Of a stretch of 20,412 nt of DNA, positions 1 through 7,769 are shown piece by piece. The notes under the pieces are model-generated. The model was given only the letters and a program-made list of their open reading frames with translations. It was not told the origin of the DNA and made no database searches. Position 1 is the first letter of the stretch. Every line of letters starts with the position of its first letter. Location: positions 1 to 20,412 of the forward strand of contig MDJN01000203.1 of assembly GCA_001995005.1 (NCBI GenBank), read 5' to 3'. This DNA is from Candidatus Parepulonipiscium sp. PG-Nun2H_MBin03. Lineage in GTDB: Bacteria; Bacillota; Clostridia; Lachnospirales; Cellulosilyticaceae. A program made the position numbers and the translations under genes.

Positions 1-540
1 CGTGTGACAGACCCGAATAGTGCAGTAAAGCAAGGTCTTGCATTAGTACCTGAAGAAAGAAGAAAAGAAGGTATTCTAGTAGATGAACCAGTATATAGTA
101 ACCTATCTTCAACAGCTCTAAACAAATATACGAATAAATTTGGCTTTATAGATACAAAGGCAGAAAATAAAAAAGCTCTGCAACTTATTGATGAATTAGG
201 GATAAAAACTCCATCTGAATTTCAGCTAGTAAAACTTTTATCAGGTGGTAATCAACAAAAAGTAGCCGTAGGAAAGTGGTTAATTTCTGATGCAGAAATT
301 TATATATTTGATGAGCCAACAAAAGGGGTTGACGTAGGTGCAAAGCAAGATATATTTGAACTTATAGGAAGACTTGCAGAAATAGGTAAGGGTATAATAT
401 ATGCAACTTGTGAATTTGCAGAAATTTTGGGTATAACGGATAGAATATACGTTATGTACGACGGGGAGATAGCTAAGGAATTAAATACAAAAGATACTAA
501 CGAAGAAGAGTTATTATATTATTCAACAGGAGGTAAATAA
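1..540 (+). CDS. Sugar ABC transporter ATP-binding protein, C-terminal part (partial at left edge)
   Basis: This is the 3' end of a gene that begins before the window; the frame is open to base 1, so the GTG at 4 is probably internal. The visible ~179 residues are the second ATPase domain of an RbsA/MglA/AraG-type double-ABC protein. It shows the family sequence VPEERRKEG, the ABC signature LSGGNQQK (about 238-261), and a Walker B/D-loop stretch FDEPTKGVDVGAK. In this family the protein energises uptake of pentoses, hexoses or nucleosides at the inner face of the membrane. The permease follows after a 2-nt gap and methylthioribose enzymes come next, so I infer import of 5-methylthioribose, 5-deoxyribose or a related nucleoside. 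The solute-binding partner is presumably upstream, outside the window. Substrate identity cannot be read from this fragment. Confidence 0.9.
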   Translation, partial: RVTDPNSAVKQGLALVPEERRKEGILVDEPVYSNLSSTALNKYTNKFGFIDTKAENKKALQLIDELGIKTPSEFQLVKLLSGGNQQKVAVGKWLISDAEIYIFDEPTKGVDVGAKQDIFELIGRLAEIGKGIIYATCEFAEILGITDRIYVMYDGEIAKELNTKDTNEEELLYYSTGGK

Positions 541-542
541 TT

Positions 543-1526
543 TTGGAAAAGAAAACAGATACTATGCACAATATTATGAGTTTTATTAGTAAATGGGGAA
601 TAGTTTTAACTATAATCTTTTTGACTATATTATTTGGTACAATGATGCCTAGTACATTTTTAACTGTAAGTAATATGACGACTATTTTAAGAAGTATCTC
701 TATCGTAACTGTAATCGCTATAGGAGTTACCCTGTCACTAACTGTTAATGGGTTTGACTTATCTGTAGGTTCAACAGCAACATTTTCTGCAGCATTAGTT
801 ATGACAATGTTTATATGGAATGGGCTTGATACGTTTGTATCTATGGCGATTGCACTAGTAGGAGTAATGTTAGTGGCGATAGTAAATACAACATTAATAG
901 TAAAGTTTAAAGTGCCTGATACATTAGCAACTCTTGCGTCAATGTTTGTATTTCAAGGGGTAGCCATGACTTACTCTGGTGGTGGATCAGTTACAGAAAA
1001 TATGATACGACTAAATGGAGTGCAAACTACGGGAAAGGTACCGGCATTATTTAAGCAGTTTGGGCAAGCACCTTGGATTATTATAATTATGTTAGTAATT
1101 GTAATTTCGGTACACATATTTTTGAGTTATACAAAACATGGCAGATACCTATACACGGTAGGTGGGAATATAGAAGCGGCTCGCCTTTCTGGTATAGCGG
1201 TTAATAAATATAGGGCATTGGCGTATTTTTTATCTACATTTTTTGCCGGCTTTGGCGGTCTTTTAATAGCAGCGAGAGTAGGCTCAGCACAAATTAATGC
1301 AGGTACAGGGTATCTTATGCCATCTGTTGCAGCAGCGTATATAGGATTTTCTTTTGCAGGTTTGGGGAAAGCTAATGCAATAGGAACACTTGCTGGAGCA
1401 TTATTAATTGGTCTATTAGAAAATGGATTAGTAATGTTATCTGTACCATATTACTCATTAGATATTGTAAAAGGGGTAGTTTTAGCAGTAGCACTAGCCA
1501 GCACATATTTTAGAAAAAAACATTAA
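543..1526 (+). CDS. Sugar ABC transporter permease (RbsC-like)
   Basis: Membrane-spanning subunit of a ribose/galactoside-type ABC importer (BPD_transp_2 family). The 327 residues form about nine to ten hydrophobic segments (roughly 15-35, 47-67, 70-90, 98-118, 125-145, 175-195, 225-245, 255-275, 280-300, 303-323). Family hallmarks are VNGFDLSVGS near residue 70, the cytoplasmic loop GRYLYTVGGNIEAARLSGI near residue 200, and a Gly/Ala-rich C-terminal third. I take the start as TTG at 543 because AGGAGG at 528-533 lies 9 nt upstream; an internal ATG at codon 8 is the alternative. Length matches RbsC-like proteins. It sits between the ATPase and mtnK, which points to a sugar feeding the MtnK/MtnA steps. 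Specificity is inferred from context only. Confidence 0.93.
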   Translation: MEKKTDTMHNIMSFISKWGIVLTIIFLTILFGTMMPSTFLTVSNMTTILRSISIVTVIAIGVTLSLTVNGFDLSVGSTATFSAALVMTMFIWNGLDTFVSMAIALVGVMLVAIVNTTLIVKFKVPDTLATLASMFVFQGVAMTYSGGGSVTENMIRLNGVQTTGKVPALFKQFGQAPWIIIIMLVIVISVHIFLSYTKHGRYLYTVGGNIEAARLSGIAVNKYRALAYFLSTFFAGFGGLLIAARVGSAQINAGTGYLMPSVAAAYIGFSFAGLGKANAIGTLAGALLIGLLENGLVMLSVPYYSLDIVKGVVLAVALASTYFRKKH

Positions 1527-1542
1527 AATTAGGAGGAGCAAA

Positions 1543-2751
1543 ATGTTTGATAAATATTTTTTAATGAAAGCAGATGAGGTAACACAATACGTTAAAGAAA
1601 AGTTGAATTTCTTTGATGCTAATGAAAATTTATACGCTAAAGAAATTGGGGATGGAAACTTAAATTATGTATTTAAAGTAATGTCAAAAGATAGTGATAA
1701 AAGCATCATTGTTAAACAAGCAGGGCCTGTTGCTCGTATTTCAGATGAGTTTAAATTATCTACAGATAGAACACGCATAGAGGCAGAAGTATTACAAAAT
1801 CAAGAAAAATTAGCTCCAGGACTTGTGCCTAAAGTATATTTATATGACGATATAATGTGTGCTTGTGTTATGGAAGATTTATCTGACCATACTATTATGA
1901 GAACAGCTCTTATAAATCATAAAATGTTTCCAAAGTTTGCAGACCACATCTCAACATTTATGGTGAATACTTTATTAGGCACATCTGATGTATGTGTGGA
2001 GCATAAGGCTAAAAAACAGCTGGTAAAAGATTATATAAACCCTGAATTATGTGAAATATCTGAACAATTAGTTTATAGCGAACCTTTTAATAATGCATTA
2101 AATAGAAATAACATATTTGCACCTATGGCAGATTATGTACAAAAAGAATTATATGATGATAAAGAGCTGCATTTAGAGGCGGCTAAGTGCAAATTTGATT
2201 TTATGAATCATGCTCAATCGCTTATTCATGGAGATTTGCACACAGGTTCTATTTTTATAACACCTGAGTCTACTAAAGTATTTGATCCTGAATTTGCATT
2301 TTATGGACCTATGGGATACGATATAGGTAATGTTGTGGCTAATTTATTATTTGCTTGGTGCAATGGGATGGCAACTATAGAAGATGCAGATGAGAGAAAA
2401 ACATTTGTTGACTGGGTTGAACAAACTGTAAAAGATGTTGTTGATATGTTTAAAGAAAAATACGATAAGTTTTTTGATAAAAATGTTACTGATGATATGG
2501 CACAAACAGATGGATTTAAAGAGTGGTATTTAGATAGTATATTAACAGATACCGCAGCCGTAGCTGGTCTTGAGATGATACGTCGAACAGTAGGTATTGC
2601 AAACGTAAAAGATATCACAACTATCAAAGACACAGACAAACGAGTAAAAGCAGAAAAAATGTGCATCAAAATGGCTAAAGCGTTTATTATGAACAGAACT
2701 AGCTATAAGAAAGGAGCCGATTATATTACTACTTTAAAAGCAATGGAATAA
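1543..2751 (+). CDS. mtnK: S-methyl-5-thioribose kinase (MTR kinase)
   Basis: Phosphorylates C1 of 5-methylthioribose with ATP to give methylthioribose-1-phosphate in the cytoplasm; homologues in DHAP-shunt clusters are reported to accept 5-deoxyribose as well. The 402 residues have the aminoglycoside-phosphotransferase/choline-kinase fold. Visible motifs are the N-terminal nucleotide loop with NLNYVFKV, the catalytic loop HGDLHTGSIF with D231, and the metal-binding DPEFAFYGPMGYDIGN with D248. These last two are diagnostic for MtnK. Length is normal. ATG at 1543 is preceded by AGGAGG at 1531-1536. Directly upstream is the sugar permease and directly downstream mtnA, so transport, kinase and isomerase are co-transcribed. 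In ordinary methionine salvage mtnKA would be joined by mtnB, mtnC, mtnD or mtnW, none of which is here; aldolase and BMC genes follow instead. Confidence 0.95.
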   Translation: MFDKYFLMKADEVTQYVKEKLNFFDANENLYAKEIGDGNLNYVFKVMSKDSDKSIIVKQAGPVARISDEFKLSTDRTRIEAEVLQNQEKLAPGLVPKVYLYDDIMCACVMEDLSDHTIMRTALINHKMFPKFADHISTFMVNTLLGTSDVCVEHKAKKQLVKDYINPELCEISEQLVYSEPFNNALNRNNIFAPMADYVQKELYDDKELHLEAAKCKFDFMNHAQSLIHGDLHTGSIFITPESTKVFDPEFAFYGPMGYDIGNVVANLLFAWCNGMATIEDADERKTFVDWVEQTVKDVVDMFKEKYDKFFDKNVTDDMAQTDGFKEWYLDSILTDTAAVAGLEMIRRTVGIANVKDITTIKDTDKRVKAEKMCIKMAKAFIMNRTSYKKGADYITTLKAME

Positions 2752-2790
2752 CGTAAATTAATTATATAATATATCAGGAGGCTGGCTACA

Positions 2791-3876
2791 ATGGAAAAAA
2801 GAAGTATTTTAAGTTACGAAACAGTAAGTTTAGACGACGCTAAAAGTGCATTGGTAATTATAGACCAAACTAAATTACCTTATGAAACTGTAATAAGTGA
2901 ACTTACAACACAAAAACAAATTTGGGATGCAATATATAGATTAGAAGTAAGAGGGGCACCGGCTATTGGTATTGCTGGTGCGATGGGAGTGTATTTGGCT
3001 GCAAAAGAAATTAATACAGAAGACTATAAAGAGTTTTGCGAGCAGTTTAAAAAGGCCAAAGAATATCTTGATTCTTCAAGACCGACTGCAGTAAATTTAT
3101 CTTGGGCACTGAATAGAATGGAAAGTATAGTTTTGAACAATAAAACTGCAACTGTAGCCGAAATTAAGAAATTGCTACATGACGAAGCTGTTGAGATTAA
3201 GGCAGAAGATGTATGGGTATGCAAAACTATAGGTGAATACGGAGTAACTCTTATTAAAGATGGAGATGGCGTATTAACTCATTGTAATGCAGGGCAACTT
3301 GCGACTGCAAAATATGGCACAGCAACAGCACCAATGTATTTAGCTCATGAAAAGGGATACAAAATTAAAGTATATGCAGACGAAACGAGACCTTTGCTAC
3401 AAGGAGCAAGACTTACTTCGTATGAACTTCATTCAGCGGGCATAGACGTAACATTAAATTGCGATAGTGCATCTTCTACTATACTAAAAAATGGTTGGGT
3501 GCAAGCTGTATTTGTGGGGTGTGACCGTGTAGCTGCAAATGGAGATACTGCTAATAAAGTGGGTACCGCAAATCTTGCTATTTGTGCAAAATATTACAAT
3601 GTACCTGTTTATATTTGTGCACCAACTTCAACAATTGATATGAATTGCAAAAATGGTAAAGATATTCATATTGAAGAAAGGCCGTCAGAGGAAATTACCG
3701 AAATGTGGTATACAAATAGAATGGCTCCAGACGGAGTAAAAACATTTAACCCAGCATTTGACGTTACGGATAATCAATGTATTGCAGGTATTATTACTGA
3801 ATACGGCATAGCATATCCACCATTTGAGGAGTCGCTAAAAGAAATATTTGTGAAGAAAAACAATACTAAGAAATAG
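2791..3876 (+). CDS. mtnA: S-methyl-5-thioribose-1-phosphate isomerase
   Basis: Converts the aldose methylthioribose-1-phosphate (or 5-deoxyribose-1-phosphate) to the ketose ribulose-1-phosphate form. It belongs to the eIF2B-related isomerase family. Visible motifs are RGAPAIGIAGA (about 52-62), THCNAGQLAT with the catalytic Cys at 165, ADETRPLLQGARLT, and GCDRVAANGDTANKVGT with the catalytic Asp at 245. The spacing between C165 and D245 equals that of the Cys160/Asp240 pair I recall for the Bacillus subtilis enzyme. Length of 361 residues is normal for the family. ATG at 2791 has AGGAGG at 2776-2781. Its product is a ketose-1-phosphate, which is exactly the kind of substrate used by the class II aldolase encoded next. 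Confidence 0.95.
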   Translation: MEKRSILSYETVSLDDAKSALVIIDQTKLPYETVISELTTQKQIWDAIYRLEVRGAPAIGIAGAMGVYLAAKEINTEDYKEFCEQFKKAKEYLDSSRPTAVNLSWALNRMESIVLNNKTATVAEIKKLLHDEAVEIKAEDVWVCKTIGEYGVTLIKDGDGVLTHCNAGQLATAKYGTATAPMYLAHEKGYKIKVYADETRPLLQGARLTSYELHSAGIDVTLNCDSASSTILKNGWVQAVFVGCDRVAANGDTANKVGTANLAICAKYYNVPVYICAPTSTIDMNCKNGKDIHIEERPSEEITEMWYTNRMAPDGVKTFNPAFDVTDNQCIAGIITEYGIAYPPFEESLKEIFVKKNNTKK

Positions 3877-3887
3877 GAGATGTGTAT

Positions 3888-4688
3888 ATGTATCCATCTG
3901 ACTACGAAGCAAAAAAGACAATTATAGAAGTCGGAAAACGTATGTATGATAAAGGATTTGTGGCTGCAAATGATGGTAACATTAGTTGCAAGGTAGGCCC
4001 AAGTGCTTTGTGGACCACTCCTACGGGAGTGTCTAAAGGTTTTATGACACCAGACATTTTAGTTAAAATGGATTTAGACGGAAAAATTCTACTAGGAAAG
4101 CATAAACCTTCATCAGAAGTTAAAATGCACATAAGGGTATATCAAGAAAATCCAGATATTTTAGCTGTAACACATGCACATCCGCCTGTTGCAACATCAT
4201 TTGCAATTGCAGGAATAAATCTTGATAGAGCTATATTACCTGAAGCTGTTGTGAATTTAGGTTCAGTTCCTATAGCCCACTATGCAACCCCAGGAAGTAC
4301 AGAAGTACCAAATTCCATTGCACCGTATTGCAAAGAATATAATGCAGTTTTACTTGCAAACCACGGTGCGCTGACGTGGGGTAAAGATTTAATAGAAGCA
4401 TATTATAGATTAGAATCTCTAGAGTATTATGCAACAGTTCTAATGTATACAGGAAAGATTATTGGACAAGCTAATGAGCTTAGTTGTTCTCAAATAGATG
4501 AGCTTGTAGAGATTAGGCAGAAATTAGGAATAACTGCAGGAGGTATACCACCTTGTAATATAGAAGCGACTAATCTAAAAGATGTGGTAACTTCAGAAAA
4601 TATACAAAAAGATATGATACAACAAATTACCGATAAAGTTACAAAACAAATTTTAGATATTTTACAAGGAGATGCGTTATGCAAATAA
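3888..4688 (+). CDS. Class II aldolase, probable 5-methylthioribulose-/5-deoxyribulose-1-phosphate aldolase with C-terminal encapsulation helix
   Basis: Zn-dependent aldolase of the fuculose-phosphate (FucA/AraD) family. It is predicted to cleave the ketose-1-phosphate from MtnA into DHAP and (methylthio)acetaldehyde. E77, H96, H98 and H159 (in SSEVKMH, THAHPP and ANHGALTW) match the catalytic/zinc residues E73, H92, H94 and H155 of E. coli FucA, all shifted by four. FucA is about 215 residues; this protein has 266. The extra tail ends in an amphipathic helix (residues 237-259, bases 4596-4664; I, M, V and L on one face), joined by a linker, which resembles a BMC encapsulation peptide. I prefer ATG at 3888: AGGAG at 3875-3879 then gives 8-nt spacing, whereas GTG at 3882 would be only 2 nt away. 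The gene overlaps the next by 10 nt. Plain fuculose- or rhamnulose-phosphate aldolase is the alternative, but mtnK/mtnA argue against it. Confidence 0.9.
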   Translation: MYPSDYEAKKTIIEVGKRMYDKGFVAANDGNISCKVGPSALWTTPTGVSKGFMTPDILVKMDLDGKILLGKHKPSSEVKMHIRVYQENPDILAVTHAHPPVATSFAIAGINLDRAILPEAVVNLGSVPIAHYATPGSTEVPNSIAPYCKEYNAVLLANHGALTWGKDLIEAYYRLESLEYYATVLMYTGKIIGQANELSCSQIDELVEIRQKLGITAGGIPPCNIEATNLKDVVTSENIQKDMIQQITDKVTKQILDILQGDALCK

Positions 4689-6169
4689 GCGAGCAAGATA
4701 TTAACAATATTATAAAACAGGTAATAGCAGGAATGGCATCTAATATAAATGAGGTAAAAACCTATGTGCCTGGCCAAAGTGTGGCACCTCTGCAAGGCGG
4801 CGGATGCAGTACCGGAGTACAACCATGCACTGAAAGTATACAATATAACTATGGTGTGTTTGATACTATGAAAGATGCAATTGATGCAGCTTTTATAGCT
4901 CAACAAACATATGCAGACAAATATCAATTAAAAGACCGTGATAAATTAATTAGTGTATTAAGAGAAAAATTGTCTAAAGAAGCACAAAATTTAGCTAAAA
5001 TGACTGCAGAAGAGACAGGATTAGGACGATATGAAGATAAAATCCAAAAGAATTTATTGGTCATTAACAAAACTCCTGGAATAGAAGTTCTAAACACAAA
5101 AGCGATATCAGGTGATGATGGACTTACAATAGTAGAGTGTGCACCGTATGGAGTTATAGGCTCAATTACACCTGTCACAAATCCAACGGAAACTATAATT
5201 AATAATGTAATTTCTATGATAGCAGCAGGAAATAGTGTTGTATTTAATGTACACCCTAGTGCAAAAAGAGTATGTGCTTATACTGTTCAACTAATTAATA
5301 AAATTATAGAGGATGCTGGAGGGCCTAGAAATCTTGCGACAATGATTAAGGAACCGTCATTAGATTCAGTTAAGGAGCTTAGCCAAGACAGCAGGATAAG
5401 ATTATTAGTAGGGACTGGAGGAATGCCTATGGTAACTTCACTACTAAAGTCTGGTAAAAAAGTTATAGGTGCTGGGGCTGGAAATCCCCCTGTAATAGTA
5501 GATAATACGGCAAATATTCCTCGTGCAGCTAGAGAAATATTTAAAGGAGCATCATTTGATAATAATATTTTATGCCTGGCTGAAAAATCAGTCTTTGTTG
5601 AAAAAGAAGTATATGCAGATTTCTTATATAACATGGTTGAGCAAGGAGCATTTTTATTAAATTATGATAATTTACAAAAGATCATGAGCTTGGTATTAAC
5701 ACATGATAGCGACGGATATCATGTATCAAAAGACTGGGTAGGAAAAGATGCTGGAAAGATGTTGCAAGCTATAGGAATAAGCGGAAAAGAATCATGCAGA
5801 TTACTTATTTGCGAAGTAGAACATAACCATCCGTTTGTATTATTAGAACAATTGATGCCAGTATTACCTATTGTAAAATGCAATAATTTGGAAGAGGCTA
5901 TAAAATACGCATTAATTGCAGAAAAAGGTAATCGTCATACTGCCTCAATGTTTTCTCAAAGCATAGATAATTTAACACGATTTGCCCGCAAAGTGGAAAC
6001 TACTATATTTGTAAAAAATGCCTCTACGCTTGCCGGCGTTGGATTTGGCGGAGAAGGTCATACGACTATGACAATTGCAGGTCCAACAGGAGAAGGGATT
6101 ACAAATGCTGTATCATTTACAAGGCAACGAAGATGTGTTATTGGAGAAGGCGGGTTTAGAATAATTTAG
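4679..6169 (+). CDS. CoA-acylating aldehyde dehydrogenase (EutE/PduP-like), BMC cargo
   Basis: Oxidises an aldehyde with NAD+ and CoA to acyl-CoA plus NADH; in metabolosomes it acts inside the shell. The 496 residues begin with an amphipathic helix (about 2-18, pattern ISEQDINNIIKQVIAGM) of the encapsulation-peptide type. A poorly conserved linker to about residue 55 follows, containing two Cys, and then the catalytic aldehyde dehydrogenase domain. Catalytic Cys is C299 in DNNILCLAEK, the EutE/PduP form of the motif. GAGNPPVIVD and the C-terminal GGEGHTTMTIAG block also fit this family. It starts inside the aldolase gene (10-nt overlap), with AAGGAG at 4666-4671, implying coupled translation. 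The expected substrate is acetaldehyde or 2-(methylthio)acetaldehyde. PduP/EutE proteins are usually about 460-470 residues, so the N-terminal extension accounts for the extra length. Confidence 0.93.
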   Translation: MQISEQDINNIIKQVIAGMASNINEVKTYVPGQSVAPLQGGGCSTGVQPCTESIQYNYGVFDTMKDAIDAAFIAQQTYADKYQLKDRDKLISVLREKLSKEAQNLAKMTAEETGLGRYEDKIQKNLLVINKTPGIEVLNTKAISGDDGLTIVECAPYGVIGSITPVTNPTETIINNVISMIAAGNSVVFNVHPSAKRVCAYTVQLINKIIEDAGGPRNLATMIKEPSLDSVKELSQDSRIRLLVGTGGMPMVTSLLKSGKKVIGAGAGNPPVIVDNTANIPRAAREIFKGASFDNNILCLAEKSVFVEKEVYADFLYNMVEQGAFLLNYDNLQKIMSLVLTHDSDGYHVSKDWVGKDAGKMLQAIGISGKESCRLLICEVEHNHPFVLLEQLMPVLPIVKCNNLEEAIKYALIAEKGNRHTASMFSQSIDNLTRFARKVETTIFVKNASTLAGVGFGGEGHTTMTIAGPTGEGITNAVSFTRQRRCVIGEGGFRII

Positions 6170-6184
6170 TAAAGAAGGAATGTT

Positions 6185-6778
6185 ATGGCTATTGGATTTT
6201 TAGAAGTAGCAGGATATGGCACAGCTTTATATGCACTAGATAAAGCGTGCAAAACTGCAGATATAAGTATTTTAGGAATAGATACAATAAACCCAAAAGA
6301 TACGAGTGCAAATATACCGCTGACAGTGCAAGTTAAAGTTGAAGGGGATATATCAGATGTTGCCATAGCTATGGAAGTAGCAGGTGAAGAAGCACTTAGG
6401 TTTAATACTAAAGAAGAGATTATTACAGCAGTAATTGATAATCCATACGGTGGGACAAAAAAGCTTGCTAATATTTCTAAGGTGAAAATTGAGACTGAGC
6501 AGTTATATAGTGCTGTTGGAGTTGTAGAAATTTCATTTTTAACTAATGCAATAGTAATGTTAGATGAACTACTAAAAACTTCTGATGTCAAATTAGTAGG
6601 ATGTGAAAAAACTTTAGGTGGCAGAATGGTAACTATTATTGTAGAAGGCACTGTATCGGCAGTGGATATGGCAATGCAAAGAGCGGAAGGCATGAATAAT
6701 AAAGATTTAAAGGTGGCGGTGACTATATCTAAGCCACATCCTGAATTAACGAAGTTATTTAGACTAAAAACAGGGTAA
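6185..6778 (+). CDS. Tandem-domain BMC shell protein (BMC-T, PduT-like layout)
   Basis: Trimeric pseudohexamer tile of the microcompartment facet. Two BMC domains (Pfam PF00936 type) lie head to tail in 197 residues: about 1-88, beginning MAIGFLEVAGYG, and about 108-192, beginning AVGVVEISFL. Both are in canonical, non-permuted order, so the layout is PduT-like rather than EutL/PduB-like. The two pore loops differ: domain 1 has a long loop with NPKDTSANIP, domain 2 a short TLGGR. The cysteine that binds the Fe-S cluster at the PduT pore is not present in either loop; the only Cys in domain 2 (VGCEKT) is before the loop. A GAAGGA Shine-Dalgarno precedes ATG at 6185. It lies between the aldehyde dehydrogenase and the hexameric shell gene. 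Role in metabolite or electron passage is inference. Confidence 0.93.
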   Translation: MAIGFLEVAGYGTALYALDKACKTADISILGIDTINPKDTSANIPLTVQVKVEGDISDVAIAMEVAGEEALRFNTKEEIITAVIDNPYGGTKKLANISKVKIETEQLYSAVGVVEISFLTNAIVMLDELLKTSDVKLVGCEKTLGGRMVTIIVEGTVSAVDMAMQRAEGMNNKDLKVAVTISKPHPELTKLFRLKTG

Positions 6779-6788
6779 GGAGCGGCAT

Positions 6789-7061
6789 ATGAAAGCAATA
6801 GGAATGGTAGAAACACGGGGATTAACAGCATCAATAGAAGCAGCAGATGCGATGGTAAAATCTGCAGATGTAGAATTAATAGGGACAGAAAAAATAGGCT
6901 CTGGGCTAGTGACTGTAATAGTACAAGGTGACGTGGGAGCCGTAAAAGCTGCAACCGAAAGCGGAGAGGCAGCAGCAAGTAGGTTAGGCGAGGTGGTGGC
7001 GGTACATGTGATACCAAGACCGCATGCTGATTTACTAAAAATCTTGCCTATTAGTGAATAA
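6789..7061 (+). CDS. Single-domain BMC shell protein (BMC-H, PduA/EutM-like)
   Basis: Hexameric facet tile, usually the most abundant shell component. The 90 residues form one BMC domain. AIGMVETRGLTASIEAADAM at the start, the pore motif KIGSGLV (residues 35-41), VIVQGDVGAVKAATESG, and HVIPRPH near the end closely follow PduA and EutM. The KIGSG pore is the canonical small polar pore. ATG at 6789 has AAGGAG at 6777-6782 overlapping the previous stop codon. A perfect 10-bp hairpin follows the stop codon, possibly setting a higher mRNA level for this and the upstream shell gene. Only one hexamer and one trimer gene are visible; a closed shell also needs a pentamer (BMC-P), which must be elsewhere. 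Confidence 0.97.
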   Translation: MKAIGMVETRGLTASIEAADAMVKSADVELIGTEKIGSGLVTVIVQGDVGAVKAATESGEAAASRLGEVVAVHVIPRPHADLLKILPISE

Positions 7062-7071
7062 AATAACTATC

Positions 7072-7102
7072 AGGGGACGAAATAGCACAAAATTCGTCCC
7101 CT
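7072..7102 (+). terminator. Intra-operon hairpin between the shell gene and pduL (attenuator or mRNA-processing/stabilising stem)
   Basis: AGGGGACGAA at 7072-7081 pairs perfectly with TTCGTCCCCT at 7093-7102, leaving an 11-nt loop. Only three T follow before TAAATAT, so it is a poor intrinsic terminator. It may let part of the transcripts through, or protect the 3' end of processed upstream mRNA. It lies in the widest gap between complete operon genes (7062-7127). The stem itself is seen in sequence; function is inference. Confidence 0.6.
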
Positions 7103-7127
7103 TTAAATATAAAAGTGAGGGTCAAAT

Positions 7128-7769
7128 ATGGAACAAGAACAACTGATACAATTAATAACCCAACAAGTTATAAAACTATTAAATCAGGATAAAATACCAG
7201 TTGGAATATCTGCAAGACATGTGCATTTATCTGATAAAGATGCCCGAACACTATTTGGCGAAAATTACCAGTTTACAAAACTAAAAGATTTATCTCAACC
7301 GGGACAATTTGCCACAAACGAGTTTGTAGATTTAATAGGAAAAAAGGGAACTATAAAAAAGGTACGAATATTAGGTCCAACTAGACCAGAAACACAAGTA
7401 GAAATATCGGTATCTGATACGAGAAAACTAGGAATAAAAGCAGTACCGAGAATGTCTGGGGATATTTTAAATACGCCTGGAGTAATTATACGAGGGCCAA
7501 AAGCGGAAATTACTATACCAAATGGCGTTATAGTAGCAGCGAGACACTTGCACGCTTCAATAGAAGATGCAAAAAGACTAAATCTTGCAGATAAAGATAA
7601 AATTAGAGTACACATCCCAGGAGATAGGGGCGGTATTTTAGATGGCGTAATAGTAAGGGTGCACAAAGATTATGCACTAGATTTGCACATTGATGTTGAT
7701 GATGCAAATGCATTTTTGGTAAACCAAGGTGATTGGTTAGAATTTGAGAAGGCAGGGAGTGTGGAGTAG
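7128..7769 (+). CDS. pduL: Phosphate propanoyl/acetyltransferase PduL, BMC cargo
   Basis: Exchanges CoA for phosphate on an acyl group, giving acyl-phosphate and freeing CoA inside the microcompartment. The 213 residues start with an amphipathic helix (about 2-18, EQLIQLITQQVIKLL) typical of the PduL encapsulation peptide. Two PduL domains follow, with ISARHVHLS (H31, H33), VAARHLHAS (H140, H142) and LHIDVDDANA (H187), which hold the zinc-binding histidines of the family. Length is typical. ATG at 7128 is preceded by GTGAGGG. Together with the CoA-acylating dehydrogenase it completes the core metabolosome chemistry: aldehyde to acyl-CoA to acyl-phosphate. A kinase (acetate kinase or PduW) to make ATP from the product is not in the window. 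Confidence 0.96.
   Translation: MEQEQLIQLITQQVIKLLNQDKIPVGISARHVHLSDKDARTLFGENYQFTKLKDLSQPGQFATNEFVDLIGKKGTIKKVRILGPTRPETQVEISVSDTRKLGIKAVPRMSGDILNTPGVIIRGPKAEITIPNGVIVAARHLHASIEDAKRLNLADKDKIRVHIPGDRGGILDGVIVRVHKDYALDLHIDVDDANAFLVNQGDWLEFEKAGSVE

Noticed and set aside
2791..3876. Ordinary methionine salvage as the meaning of mtnK-mtnA
   Set aside because: None of mtnB, mtnC, mtnD, mtnW or mtnX is present. The next genes are an aldolase, an acylating dehydrogenase and BMC shell proteins, so the DHAP-shunt reading fits better, though genes outside the window could change this.
3882..3890. GTG at 3882 as the aldolase start
   Set aside because: It is only 2 nt from the AGGAG, whereas ATG at 3888 has 8-nt spacing; it would add just two residues.
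4490..4927. Minus-strand frame with hydrophobic, Cys-rich stretches opposite the aldolase/dehydrogenase junction
   Set aside because: Fully antisense to two well-supported genes. The Cys and Ile content follows from the complement of AT-rich codons.
6166..7017. Long minus-strand open frame of about 283 codons opposite the shell genes
   Set aside because: It lies antisense to two unmistakable BMC shell genes, its translation is Leu/Pro/Ser-rich with no family resemblance, and no ribosome site supports it. It is a shadow frame.
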